Assembly (NCBI GenBank): GCA_964415245.1
Contig: CAYQAJ010000044.1
Location: 1-25,050, forward strand
DNA: 25,050 bases
Reading direction: 5' to 3'
From: CAYQAJ01 sp964415245
GTDB lineage: Bacteria > Planctomycetota > Planctomycetia > Pirellulales > Pirellulaceae
Part shown: in pieces, positions 8,086-13,655 of the stretch
Layout of the letters: each line of letters opens with the position of its first letter
Position numbering within the stretch: position 1 is the stretch's first letter
Program-made: the position numbers and the translations under genes
The notes under the pieces: generated by a model
The model's input: the letters and a program-made list of their open reading frames with translations, nothing else
Told to the model about the DNA's origin: nothing
The model's database searches: none

Positions 8086-8276
8086 AGTCCCCTTGGATTG
8101 GGGATTTCGAGTCTGCGGCAGATGCTTCGAACCGTGCCCTTCTTCACTTCGCGATGTCGCGGGACGGTAGCCTTGCGCATGTTCGCGGGATTCAACCAGA
8201 CATCGTGGTTGCCGCCGTGATGATGGAGAAAGCAGCCATGATCGCGGAGGTGGCGTTCCCATTCCGTACGTTTCAC
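8082..8276 (-). CDS. hicA: HicA-type mRNA interferase toxin (module 1)
   Basis: This small basic protein has 64 residues and a dsRBD-like HicA fold: MKRTEWERHLRDHGCFL, then GGNHDVW with the catalytic histidine at position 24, then the conserved VPRHREVKKGTVRSICRRL. HicA toxins cleave mRNA and tmRNA and are blocked by HicB. The first codon is GTG. It lies 9 bp after the hicB stop on the same strand, so antitoxin precedes toxin, the reverse of the classical E. coli hicAB order but common elsewhere. All the usual HicA residues are present, so the toxin is probably intact. The TAG stop falls in the end of the palindromic element at 7990-8085. Confidence 0.88.
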   Translation of the reverse strand: MKRTEWERHLRDHGCFLHHHGGNHDVWLNPANMRKATVPRHREVKKGTVRSICRRLEIPNPRGL

Positions 8277-8285
8277 GCCGTGTCC

Positions 8286-8513
8286 CTACGCTGGCGGGTC
8301 CGTGTTGACGAGTTGCTTCGCCAGTTTCTTTCGCGATTCATTGAGTGCATTCGCCGCATCGGCGGCGTTCACGAACGCTTCCTCCAGCGAATCCGCCTCC
8401 GTAATCAGTTCTGGATCGAGGGGAGAGGTGACGATAAAGCCCCCTTCTTCGGCCGGCTCGAGTGTCAAGACGAATTCGCCGTCACTGACTGTAAGCGTTT
8501 TACGTATGGTCAT
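8286..8513 (-). CDS. hicB: HicB-like antitoxin (module 1)
   Basis: The 75-aa product has the partial RNase H-like HicB core: FVLTLEPAEEGGFIVTSPLDPELITEADSLEEAFVNAADA, in which a GG-F-V-x-S-P-L-P strand is followed by an A/S-L-E-E-A helix. HicB proteins bind and neutralise HicA, and many also repress their own operon. No separate ribbon-helix-helix domain is visible at the C-terminus, which is short and basic (ESRKKLAKQL). The start at 8513 is ATG, with AGGA (minus strand, 8518-8521) a few bases upstream. It is followed by hicA after 9 bp. Confidence 0.85.
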   Translation of the reverse strand: MTIRKTLTVSDGEFVLTLEPAEEGGFIVTSPLDPELITEADSLEEAFVNAADAANALNESRKKLAKQLVNTDPPA

Positions 8514-8873
8514 CGTTTCCTAGCTCTCATCCGACTACTCTTGACCCGCGACAACGCGTCGGGATCACGTACCGACGTGCACGAAAAAGCGGAAGGACTC
8601 TGTCATCCAGTATACCAACTGGAGGCGCGCGGACATCGGGGAAACAGGGGACACCCACCCAGCCGGGGATCGTAATGGCTGTTTGCGCCGTTCGGCAGCG
8701 ATGTTCTGGTCGCTTCGACAACGAAGTTCTGGTCAAGACGCGGGTTTCAAAGAATGCGAATCCAGCCGGAGCGGTCAACAGTGGTGGCCATTCAGGGGCA
8801 CGTTCGGGCCGGGCCCAGCCGCTCGGATGGATGTCCCCCGGTCCTCCCCCCGGCTGGTGTCCCCAGGCTTCCG
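8514..8873. other. 360-bp gene-free stretch upstream of hicB
   Basis: Apart from the candidate operator at 8607-8622, no gene, terminator or clear repeat was recognised. Open frames here lack coding features. The stretch joins directly to the decayed di-haem oxidoreductase tail, so it may be part of a degraded gene. Confidence 0.5.
8607..8622 (-). promoter_or_regulatory. Candidate promoter/operator of hicBA module 1
   Basis: On the minus strand TATACT (8609-8614) could be a -10 box, about 95 bp before hicB. It is enclosed in an inverted repeat, CCAGT (8607-8611) and ACTGG (8618-8622), as expected of an autoregulated toxin-antitoxin operator. No convincing -35 box was found. Confidence 0.35.
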
Positions 8874-9014
8874 CTGGGCGAACCGATCGTCTCGATGGCG
8901 ATCACCAACCTTCGACAGGCGTACGGTCTCGACCTGCTGTACTTGAAAGACTGCGACGAATGCGGCTGGCCGGACGTGACCGACCCGCTGCCGAACGAGC
9001 CGGGCATCAAGTAG
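8874..9014 (+). pseudogene. Decayed duplicate of the di-haem oxidoreductase 3' end
   Basis: The 46 codons from LGEPIVSMAITNLRQAYGLD to NEPGIK match the last 46 residues of the gene ending at 7930 (LGELIISMAITNVRQAYGLD to NEPGIK) with roughly three quarters identity, and both end in TAG followed by CG. Homology stops sharply at about 8874; nothing upstream resembles the haem domains. In the copy, the calcium-loop DSDEDGWPD has become DCDECGWPD. It is therefore a remnant of a tandem paralogue or partial duplication, now separated from its relative by the hicBA module. Confidence 0.8.
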
Positions 9015-9086
9015 CGTATGGCATTTCTGGGAACGAAAAGGAGGCGCCAAAAGAGCTGCGTCCCCTGCTCTCCCCTGGAATGTCCG

Positions 9087-9365
9087 TTATCGTGCGGAGA
9101 TGTGCGCTCTTAGCCTCTTCACTCTTTCATTCACTAATGAATCGTATTCGTCTGTTACTGAATACTGCTCATCAAGCCTTATTGCATTCACTTCTTCCAG
9201 TCCAGAGCGAAGCCGGTCGAATTCAACGAGCCACGCGTTATCGACGCCATCTATGTCATCTTGGAGAACTTTCAACTCGCTTGCCAACTGATGCAATGGC
9301 ATTCGCCCGCTCTCGAAGAGTTCAAGGCATGACAGAACGTTGTCGAGTATGTTTCTGGAATTCAT
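9087..9365 (-). CDS. Small acidic helical protein of unknown function (92 aa)
   Basis: The chosen start is the ATG at 9365, beginning MNSRNILDNVLSCLELFESG. The frame stays open to 9521, but that extension reads as unrelated sequence and carries the overlapping ORF. The product is predicted to be all helical and acidic, with SELKVLQDDIDGVDNAW and SGLEEVNAIRLDEQ. I recall similar short proteins from planctomycetes and other bacteria but know no function. The start overlaps the stop of an upstream frame by ATGA, a sign of translational coupling. The DNA is visibly richer in A+T than its neighbours, which suggests recent transfer. A role as antitoxin or immunity partner of the lost upstream gene is only a guess. 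Confidence 0.6.
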   Translation of the reverse strand: MNSRNILDNVLSCLELFESGRMPLHQLASELKVLQDDIDGVDNAWLVEFDRLRSGLEEVNAIRLDEQYSVTDEYDSLVNERVKRLRAHISAR

Positions 9366-9540
9366 AATTCGACCGTAATAATTCGCCCTTGCGCATTCGG
9401 GATCGTTTCTACCTTGTTTACCGAATCGGTTGCCACCGTCGTCCCCTGATATGTCCCTCGAAAGATTACGACGAATAAAGCTCGCCCGACATGTCTGATT
9501 GCATGCCGAATCAGCCGGCAATCAAGTGGCTCGACGGCGC
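9362..9540 (-). pseudogene. Headless ORF remnant coupled to the 92-aa gene
   Basis: This frame reads about AVEPLDCRLIRHAIRHVG, then LFVVIFRGTYQGTTVATDSV and ends IPNAQGRIITVEL. The stop TGA (9362-9364) overlaps the next ATG (9363-9365). The frame continues upstream only into the antisense-free 3' end of the uracil-DNA glycosylase gene, so no proper start exists. It looks like the C-terminus of a protein whose 5' part was lost at a junction near 9540. The upstream limit is approximate. No family was recognised. Confidence 0.4.
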
Positions 9541-10238
9541 CGGTTAGTTGTAATTCGCCCTTCCTTCCCCAGCAATTTGCGGGCCAGCCGGAACACCCCG
9601 TCAAACATCGGTTCGGTGAGCCGGCCGGTGAAGGTGTTTTGTTGGCTGGGGTGGTAGCTGGCCAGGAGCCAGCGGCCTTCTTTCATTTCGATCGCGGCGC
9701 CGTGGGTGAACTTGGGACGGCGGCCGGTGAGCCAGTTGCGCTGGCGGGTTTCGTCGACGGCGCTGTGGAAGGCGATCTGCCCTAGCGCGAGAATCACGCG
9801 CACCGGTAGCATGTCGATTGTACTCTCCAGCCAGCGGCGGCAGTTGGCGATCTCCTGGCGCGTCGGCTTGTTGTCGGGCGGGGCGCAGTGGCAGACGGCG
9901 GTGATGGCGCAGTCGGTCAGCACCAGTCCATCGTCGGCGGAGTGCGATTCGCTCTGGTTGGCGAAACCGGCTTTGTGCAGGGCGCGGTACAGCCATAGTC
10001 CGCTGCGGTCGCCCGTGAACATGCGGCCCGTGCGATTGGCGCCGTGTGCGGCCGGGGCCAGACCCACAATCAACAGCCGCGCCCGTGGGTCGCCGAAGTT
10101 GGGCACGGGTCGGGCCCAGTATTTTTCGGTGGCGAAAGCGCGGCGCTTCTGACGGCCCACTTCGCGGCAGTATTCGCGCAGCCGCGGGCACAGGCGGCAG
10201 GCGGTGATGCGGCGGTTGAGGGTGGGCCATTTGCGCAT
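9522..10238 (-). CDS. udgB: Family 5 uracil-DNA glycosylase (UdgB type)
   Basis: The 238-aa protein carries the family 5 signature GLAPAAHGANRTGR (59-72), in which the family 4 catalytic acid is replaced by alanine, and the second motif HPSQQNTFTGRLT from His196. Cysteines 14, 17, 118 and 133 are placed to bind the [4Fe-4S] cluster of this group. These enzymes remove uracil, and often hypoxanthine or xanthine and other deaminated bases, from DNA to begin base excision repair, acting in the cytoplasm. Length fits the family. The start at 10238 lacks a strong Shine-Dalgarno. The last 10 residues (ITTNRRRRAT) appear added by the junction with the remnant downstream. It is transcribed alone, divergently from the porin gene. 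Confidence 0.9.
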   Translation of the reverse strand: MRKWPTLNRRITACRLCPRLREYCREVGRQKRRAFATEKYWARPVPNFGDPRARLLIVGLAPAAHGANRTGRMFTGDRSGLWLYRALHKAGFANQSESHSADDGLVLTDCAITAVCHCAPPDNKPTRQEIANCRRWLESTIDMLPVRVILALGQIAFHSAVDETRQRNWLTGRRPKFTHGAAIEMKEGRWLLASYHPSQQNTFTGRLTEPMFDGVFRLARKLLGKEGRITTNRRRRAT

Positions 10239-10245
10239 GCGCGAG

Positions 10246-10273
10246 TTTTCAGTTTTCAGTGTTCAGTTTTCAG
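10246..10273. repeat. Heptamer array TTTTCAG x4
   Basis: Four TTCAG cores start at 10248, 10255, 10262 and 10269, a strict 7-bp period. The array begins a few bases upstream of the udgB start. No matching inverted arm was seen close by. Confidence 0.8.
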
Positions 10274-10348
10274 CCGGAGCAGAGAGGCAGCGGTCGTCTC
10301 GGCGCGAGGATACAAACCGGCGGAGCCGGGCAGACAGTGCGTGCCGAG

Positions 10349-10426
10349 ACGGAGCCTCGGCACGAGGAACCTAGGCGGAGCCCCGGCACCAGGGAAATGG
10401 GCGGAGCCTCGGCACGAGCAAAACCG
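10349..10426. repeat. Three tandem 26-bp repeats
   Basis: Units of the form GCGGAGCCTCGGCACGAG plus an 8-base tail begin at 10349, 10375 and 10401. The first is preceded by GTGCCGAG (10341-10348), which pairs with CTCGGCAC (10356-10363). A partial unit starts near 10320. Confidence 0.8.
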
Positions 10427-10790
10427 GCACAATCGGCGCGATGCAAACAGGCCGGCCTTCGAGGCATTTTTCCGCCGCGTCGAATTGCCAAAGCGCAAAC
10501 GCGCGGTATATACGCCGACGTCCACCGCCGTGTGCCCCACCCGTTCCGCTCGCAACGAGCATAACGCACGTAGCGGTTGTTCGACAGACTATCGTGCACG
10601 ACCGGCACGTCGCCTGCGCGGCCCGGGTTCAGGTTACGCCTTGCATGCAGATTGCATCGCCGCGGTTTTCTAATTTCGCGCGCGGCAGCCGGCAATCGAG
10701 CCAGTCGCACCCGCCTTCTTGTCGATTCGCTCTTTTAAGAGACCGGACGGAGCTCGCTCGCGGAACGGATTCCTTCGCGAGGGGTTTTCG

Positions 10791-10964
10791 AGGCTGTCCG
10801 GATAGCGTCTCAGAGAAGGGGACAGGCGCACGCAAGTTTTCAGTTTTCAGTATTCAGTTTTCAGTCGGCACGACGATGGTCGGCTTACAACTGACTACGG
10901 ACAACTGACAACGGACGAGCGCCACATGAGCCGGTCCCCGACGCTTTCCGGATAGCCTCCTAGA
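10791..10964. repeat. Palindromic element, copy 2, with internal insertion
   Basis: Outer arms GGCTGTCCGGATAGCGTC (10792-10809) and GACGCTTTCCGGATAGCC (10940-10957) pair at 16 of 18 positions. Inner arms GGGGACAGGC (10818-10827) and GAGCCGGTCCCC (10928-10939) are the same as in copies 1 and 3 with few changes. The centre is occupied by a heptamer element at 10837-10916. Orientation is that of copy 3. Confidence 0.8.
10837..10916. repeat. Inverted heptamer arrays nested in palindromic copy 2
   Basis: The left arm has four TTCAG cores at 10839, 10846, 10853 and 10860. The right arm has ACTGAC, ACGGAC, ACTGAC and ACGGAC at 10890, 10897, 10904 and 10911. Both have a 7-bp period and the arms are inverted relative to each other, so the unit can fold into a hairpin. 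Confidence 0.8.
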
Positions 10965-11059
10965 ACCCTGCCGGTGTGAAATAGGATTTCCCAGCGCGGC
11001 ACGCCCAACGGATGGCACCGCCGCCACTGGACGGATCTAACGGCAAAAGGAGTCGTGCG

Positions 11060-12520
11060 ATGAAATCGTTCTGCGCCTGCGGTGCAGCGCTGACAGTTGC
11101 GCTGACCGCTATCTTCGTGGCAAGCGGCGCTCGGGCCGATGAGCCGGGCTACACGGTGCCGTCGCTCTTGCCACTGCCCAAGTCTTCGATCAATTACCCC
11201 GCCACCAACTACCCCGCGGATTCGACCAGCGGATCGTACGCGGCGCCCGGCGCTCGTGGGCGTACCGACGGGTACGGCGTAGCGCCCACCTCGGGCAGCT
11301 ACACGGCTGCGCGGGGGCAGCGACCCAACTACTATGACATTGCCGATCCGGCGGACGACGGGCTTCCGCAGGCAGCCGGAGGAGGAGGCGAAGCAGCGGG
11401 CGACGCGTATCACGACGGTTACGACCACCACGGCGCGTACGCCGATGCCATGACCGCTCCCTACGGCGGCGGATGCGCCACGTGCGGGAGCAATCCCTGT
11501 GAGTGCGCTGGCGGCTGCTGGTACGGCGGGCTGGGCGGGCTCATCATGACCCGCGACGGCGAGAACGAGTTCCAGCTCTCGTCCCGCTCCGACGACTTCA
11601 ACGCCACGGTCCTCAGCACCCGCTTCTCCGAGATGAACTGGGCCGGCGGTGGCGAAGTGTATATCGGCCGCTACCTGGGCGAGTGCTGGGCGATGGAAGC
11701 GGGATACTGGGGTCTTTACCCCGATGCGCAGCAGTCCCTCGCCTTCGACGCCGACGGCACCGCCGGCAACGGCATCGGCGACCTGATCACCTCGTTCGAC
11801 CTCACCACGCTCGATTTCGACGACGGCGGCGGCCCGGGCGTGGTCAACGACTGGTTCGACGGCGCCGAGATGCATGGTTTGCGGCGCGAGTATGAAATTC
11901 ACAACGTCGAGTTGAACTTGCGCCGCTTGGCCATCGGCTCGGGATGCGGCTCCTGTGCTTCGCAGCGGTGGCGTGCGAGCTGGCTGGTGGGCGTGCGGTT
12001 CTTCCGCTACGACGAGAACTTCGACTACTTCAGCGACCTGAGCAACACGGTCATCACCGGAGCGCCCGACGAGGTGCACTACACCATCGACGTGACGAAC
12101 GACTTTATCGGCGGGCAGGTCGGCGGCGACGTGGAGTACCTCGTTATTCCCCGCCTGAGCCTGTCGCTGGGCACGAAATTCGGGCTGTACGACAATCACA
12201 TCGACCATCGCTCGCGGATCGGCAGCTCGGCAGGTCCCGCAACCGTTGGGGCCGGCCCCAACGCGGGCGACGTGTGGGACATCTCGTCCGAAAAGGACGA
12301 CGTGGCCTTCATGGGCGAAGTGGCACTGGCCATGCACTATCAGATTTCCGATCGCTGGAGTGCCCGGCTGGGTTATCGAGCGCTTGCCGTCACCGGCATC
12401 GCCTTCCCCAGCGCGCAGGTGCCCAACAACTTTGAGGACGTGTACGGCGTCGCGCAGATCGACTCCAACGGGAGCATGATTCTGCACGGTGCGTTTGTGG
12501 GCGTGGAGTACAATTACTAG
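11060..12520 (+). CDS. BBP7-like outer-membrane beta-barrel protein
   Basis: The start at 11060 follows AAAAGGAG (11045-11052). A signal peptide (MKSFCACGAALTVALTAIFV) ends near ARA-DE. Residues about 30-135 are low-complexity, rich in Y, P, S and G. A cysteine cluster follows (C139, C142, C147, C149, C153), then a barrel domain of about 330 residues with alternating aromatic strands, including LIMTRDGENEFQLSS, GGEVYIGRYLGECWAMEAGYWG and RASWLVGVRFFRYDE. It ends in a terminal strand VGVEYNY with a final aromatic residue, as in outer-membrane barrels. This layout fits the BBP7 family of planctomycetes, whose members are thought to be pore-forming surface proteins. Length is 486 aa. The 326-bp region downstream holds its likely terminator. 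Confidence 0.82.
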   Translation: MKSFCACGAALTVALTAIFVASGARADEPGYTVPSLLPLPKSSINYPATNYPADSTSGSYAAPGARGRTDGYGVAPTSGSYTAARGQRPNYYDIADPADDGLPQAAGGGGEAAGDAYHDGYDHHGAYADAMTAPYGGGCATCGSNPCECAGGCWYGGLGGLIMTRDGENEFQLSSRSDDFNATVLSTRFSEMNWAGGGEVYIGRYLGECWAMEAGYWGLYPDAQQSLAFDADGTAGNGIGDLITSFDLTTLDFDDGGGPGVVNDWFDGAEMHGLRREYEIHNVELNLRRLAIGSGCGSCASQRWRASWLVGVRFFRYDENFDYFSDLSNTVITGAPDEVHYTIDVTNDFIGGQVGGDVEYLVIPRLSLSLGTKFGLYDNHIDHRSRIGSSAGPATVGAGPNAGDVWDISSEKDDVAFMGEVALAMHYQISDRWSARLGYRALAVTGIAFPSAQVPNNFEDVYGVAQIDSNGSMILHGAFVGVEYNY

Positions 12521-12797
12521 ATCGCGCCACGAAGTCTCGCACCTCGCCCGCGAGAAGACGATCCTTCCCACGCGGGGCGCCGAGACGGACAAGTCACCGC
12601 GGTAAGGCGGGGACACAGCCCACGTGGCGCGGGAAGACATCCCGACTACCGCCAAACGACCAGCCGATAGCGTGTACGCTGGTCGAAAACAGGCACTCCC
12701 CGGACACCGCGACGGACTGCCGCTTTTGGCTCCGCAACTCCCCAAGCGGACGCCAGCAGCGGCCCCCCGAGAGCACGCTCGACTCCCCATGCGTGCG
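12521..12797. other. Gene-free stretch before the terminator
   Basis: No coding sequence was recognised in these 277 bp; the open frames are high-GC shadows. The stretch is either a long 3' UTR of the porin gene or holds an unrecognised small RNA that ends at the strong terminator beginning at 12798. Confidence 0.4.
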
Positions 12798-12837
12798 AAC
12801 CTTCGACCGATCGATGGCGGCCGGTCGAAGGTTTTTT
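12798..12837 (+). terminator. Strong intrinsic terminator
   Basis: A perfect 12-bp stem, AACCTTCGACCG (12798-12809) and CGGTCGAAGGTT (12822-12833), with a 12-nt loop runs into TTTTTT (12832-12837). It reads on the plus strand, 278 bp after the porin stop and just before the convergent CDGSH gene. Confidence 0.85.
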
Positions 12838-12846
12838 CGTGCGCCG

Positions 12847-13062
12847 TTACGACTTCGCCGCGCGAGCGCACGAATCGAACCCGCTCGTGCGGTGCGCGCC
12901 GTCGCAGAACGGCTTGTTCTGGGAATGACCGCAGCGGCACAAGGCCACGGCCGGCTTGTCGGGCGAAATGGGAAAGGCGTTCCCTTCGGCGTCGACCACC
13001 TGAATGGCGCCTTCGACCAAGAGCGGTCCATTGTCGCGAACGCGAATCGTAACGTCGGCCAT
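12847..13062 (-). CDS. CDGSH iron-sulfur domain protein
   Basis: The 71-aa protein contains the full signature CRCGHSQNKPFCDGAH at residues 42-57. Cys42, Cys44, Cys53 and His57 are the 3Cys-1His ligands of a [2Fe-2S] cluster (mitoNEET-like, zf-CDGSH). The upstream part, beginning MADVTIRVRDNGPLLVEG, matches the short strand usual in bacterial single-CDGSH proteins. These small cytoplasmic proteins are thought to handle redox or iron-sulfur transfer; the partner here is unknown. The ATG at 13062 is preceded by AGAGG. It lies 39 bp downstream of hicA module 2 on the same strand, so read-through is possible, but the functions seem unrelated. Confidence 0.9.
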   Translation of the reverse strand: MADVTIRVRDNGPLLVEGAIQVVDAEGNAFPISPDKPAVALCRCGHSQNKPFCDGAHRTSGFDSCARAAKS

Positions 13063-13101
13063 TTTGTTGCCATCCTCTGCGAAGGTGGGGACATGCAGGG
13101 A

Positions 13102-13317
13102 CTACAGATCCTCCGGAGTCAGCCCCGTGTGCCTGGCAATGCGGCTCAGCATGCGCGGGCCAATCTCGTCGTTGTCATGAAACGCAAACACATAGTCCGG
13201 CCAACCGTCGCGCGCCAGGATGCGGTGCGACCCACTGGATTGCCGCTTAATGCGCCAGCCAATCCCTAGCAAGGCTGCCAACACCCGCCGCGCTTTGGTT
13301 GCCGGCCACCGACTCAT
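13102..13317 (-). CDS. hicA: HicA-type mRNA interferase toxin (module 2)
   Basis: The 71-aa product has the HicA/YcfA fold: KARRVLAALLGIGWRIKRQ, then SGSHRIL with catalytic His31, a strand YVFAFHDNDEIGP and the helix MLSRIARHTGLTPEDL. HicA proteins are mRNA interferases neutralised by HicB. Its ATG overlaps the hicB stop by 4 bp (ATGA), so translation is coupled. This module differs clearly in sequence from module 1 at 8082-8513 and is not a recent copy of it. The toxin appears intact. Confidence 0.88.
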   Translation of the reverse strand: MSRWPATKARRVLAALLGIGWRIKRQSSGSHRILARDGWPDYVFAFHDNDEIGPRMLSRIARHTGLTPEDL

Positions 13318-13520
13318 GGTGTGACGGCGAAGACGCTGTTCATTTGCGGGATCACCTCTCCGTGCTCCAGACGATCGGCCAGCACTCTCAGAGACAGCGC
13401 CTGCACGCGATCGATCGCCTCCTGACGGGTTTGACCGTAGGTCATCACTCCGGGCAGATCAGGAACTTCGGCAATCCAGCGTCCGTCGTCTTCTTGTTCC
13501 ACTTCAATCGTTAGGGGCAT
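13314..13520 (-). CDS. hicB: HicB-like antitoxin (module 2)
   Basis: The product reads MPLTIEVEQEDDGRWIAEVP, then DLPGVMTYGQTRQEAIDRVQ, the classical HicB core in which E-x-D-G-x-W-x-A-x-V-P-D-L-P-G is followed by a T/S-R-x-E-A helix. The start at 13520 (MPLT) is preferred over 13535 because GAGGGAAC lies correctly upstream of it. At 68 aa it lacks an obvious DNA-binding extension. It precedes hicA with an ATGA overlap. A TATAAT box and a short palindrome lie just upstream. Confidence 0.88.
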   Translation of the reverse strand: MPLTIEVEQEDDGRWIAEVPDLPGVMTYGQTRQEAIDRVQALSLRVLADRLEHGEVIPQMNSVFAVTP

Positions 13521-13542
13521 CGTGTTCCCTCGCATGCGCCGG

Positions 13543-13564
13543 GGCAGTCGCTGCCTGCATTATA
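13543..13564 (-). promoter_or_regulatory. Promoter and candidate operator of hicBA module 2
   Basis: A consensus TATAAT lies on the minus strand at 13559-13564, about 40 bp before the hicB start. No good -35 hexamer is present 17 bp upstream. Immediately downstream is the palindrome GGCAG-TCG-CTGCC (13543-13555), near the expected transcription start, where HicB could repress. Confidence 0.5.
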
Positions 13565-13655
13565 TCGTAAAGAAAGCTCTTGGTCGCGGCCGCAGATCGC
13601 AGCTTTGCCGCAGCAAACCAGAGGGGGAAAGTGCGGGGCGTCGCAGGCAATCGCG

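Larger units (their letters stand above)
10239..11059. other. 820-bp intergenic spacer between udgB and the porin gene
   Basis: This divergent spacer holds a heptamer array, the 26-bp tandem repeats, and palindromic element copy 2 with a nested heptamer array. A weak terminator-like stem, CTCGCG (10757-10762) with CGCGAG (10776-10781) followed by GGGTTTT, lies at 10757-10787. Nothing coding was recognised between about 10430 and 10750. Confidence 0.6.

Noticed and set aside
8675..9367. 230-codon plus-strand frame over the region with the oxidoreductase remnant
   Set aside because: The homology to the oxidoreductase tail is in a different frame, and the rest is antisense to the 92-aa gene.
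10349..10426. Possible CRISPR array
   Set aside because: Units are adjacent 26-mers whose variable part is only about 8 bases, so there are no spacers, and no cas genes are present.
10430..10750. Possible tRNA or small gene in the udgB-porin spacer
   Set aside because: No cloverleaf, no CCA-like end and no frame with coding character was found on either strand.
10895..12940. 681-codon open frame on the minus strand opposite the porin gene
   Set aside because: It mirrors the codon structure of the plus-strand BBP7-like gene, which has a signal peptide, ribosome site and terminal aromatic strand. The antisense product is valine/arginine-rich low-complexity sequence without domains.
12594..13094. 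166-codon minus-strand frame overlapping the CDGSH gene
   Set aside because: The CDGSH frame has all cluster ligands and a start site; this one is a shifted shadow.
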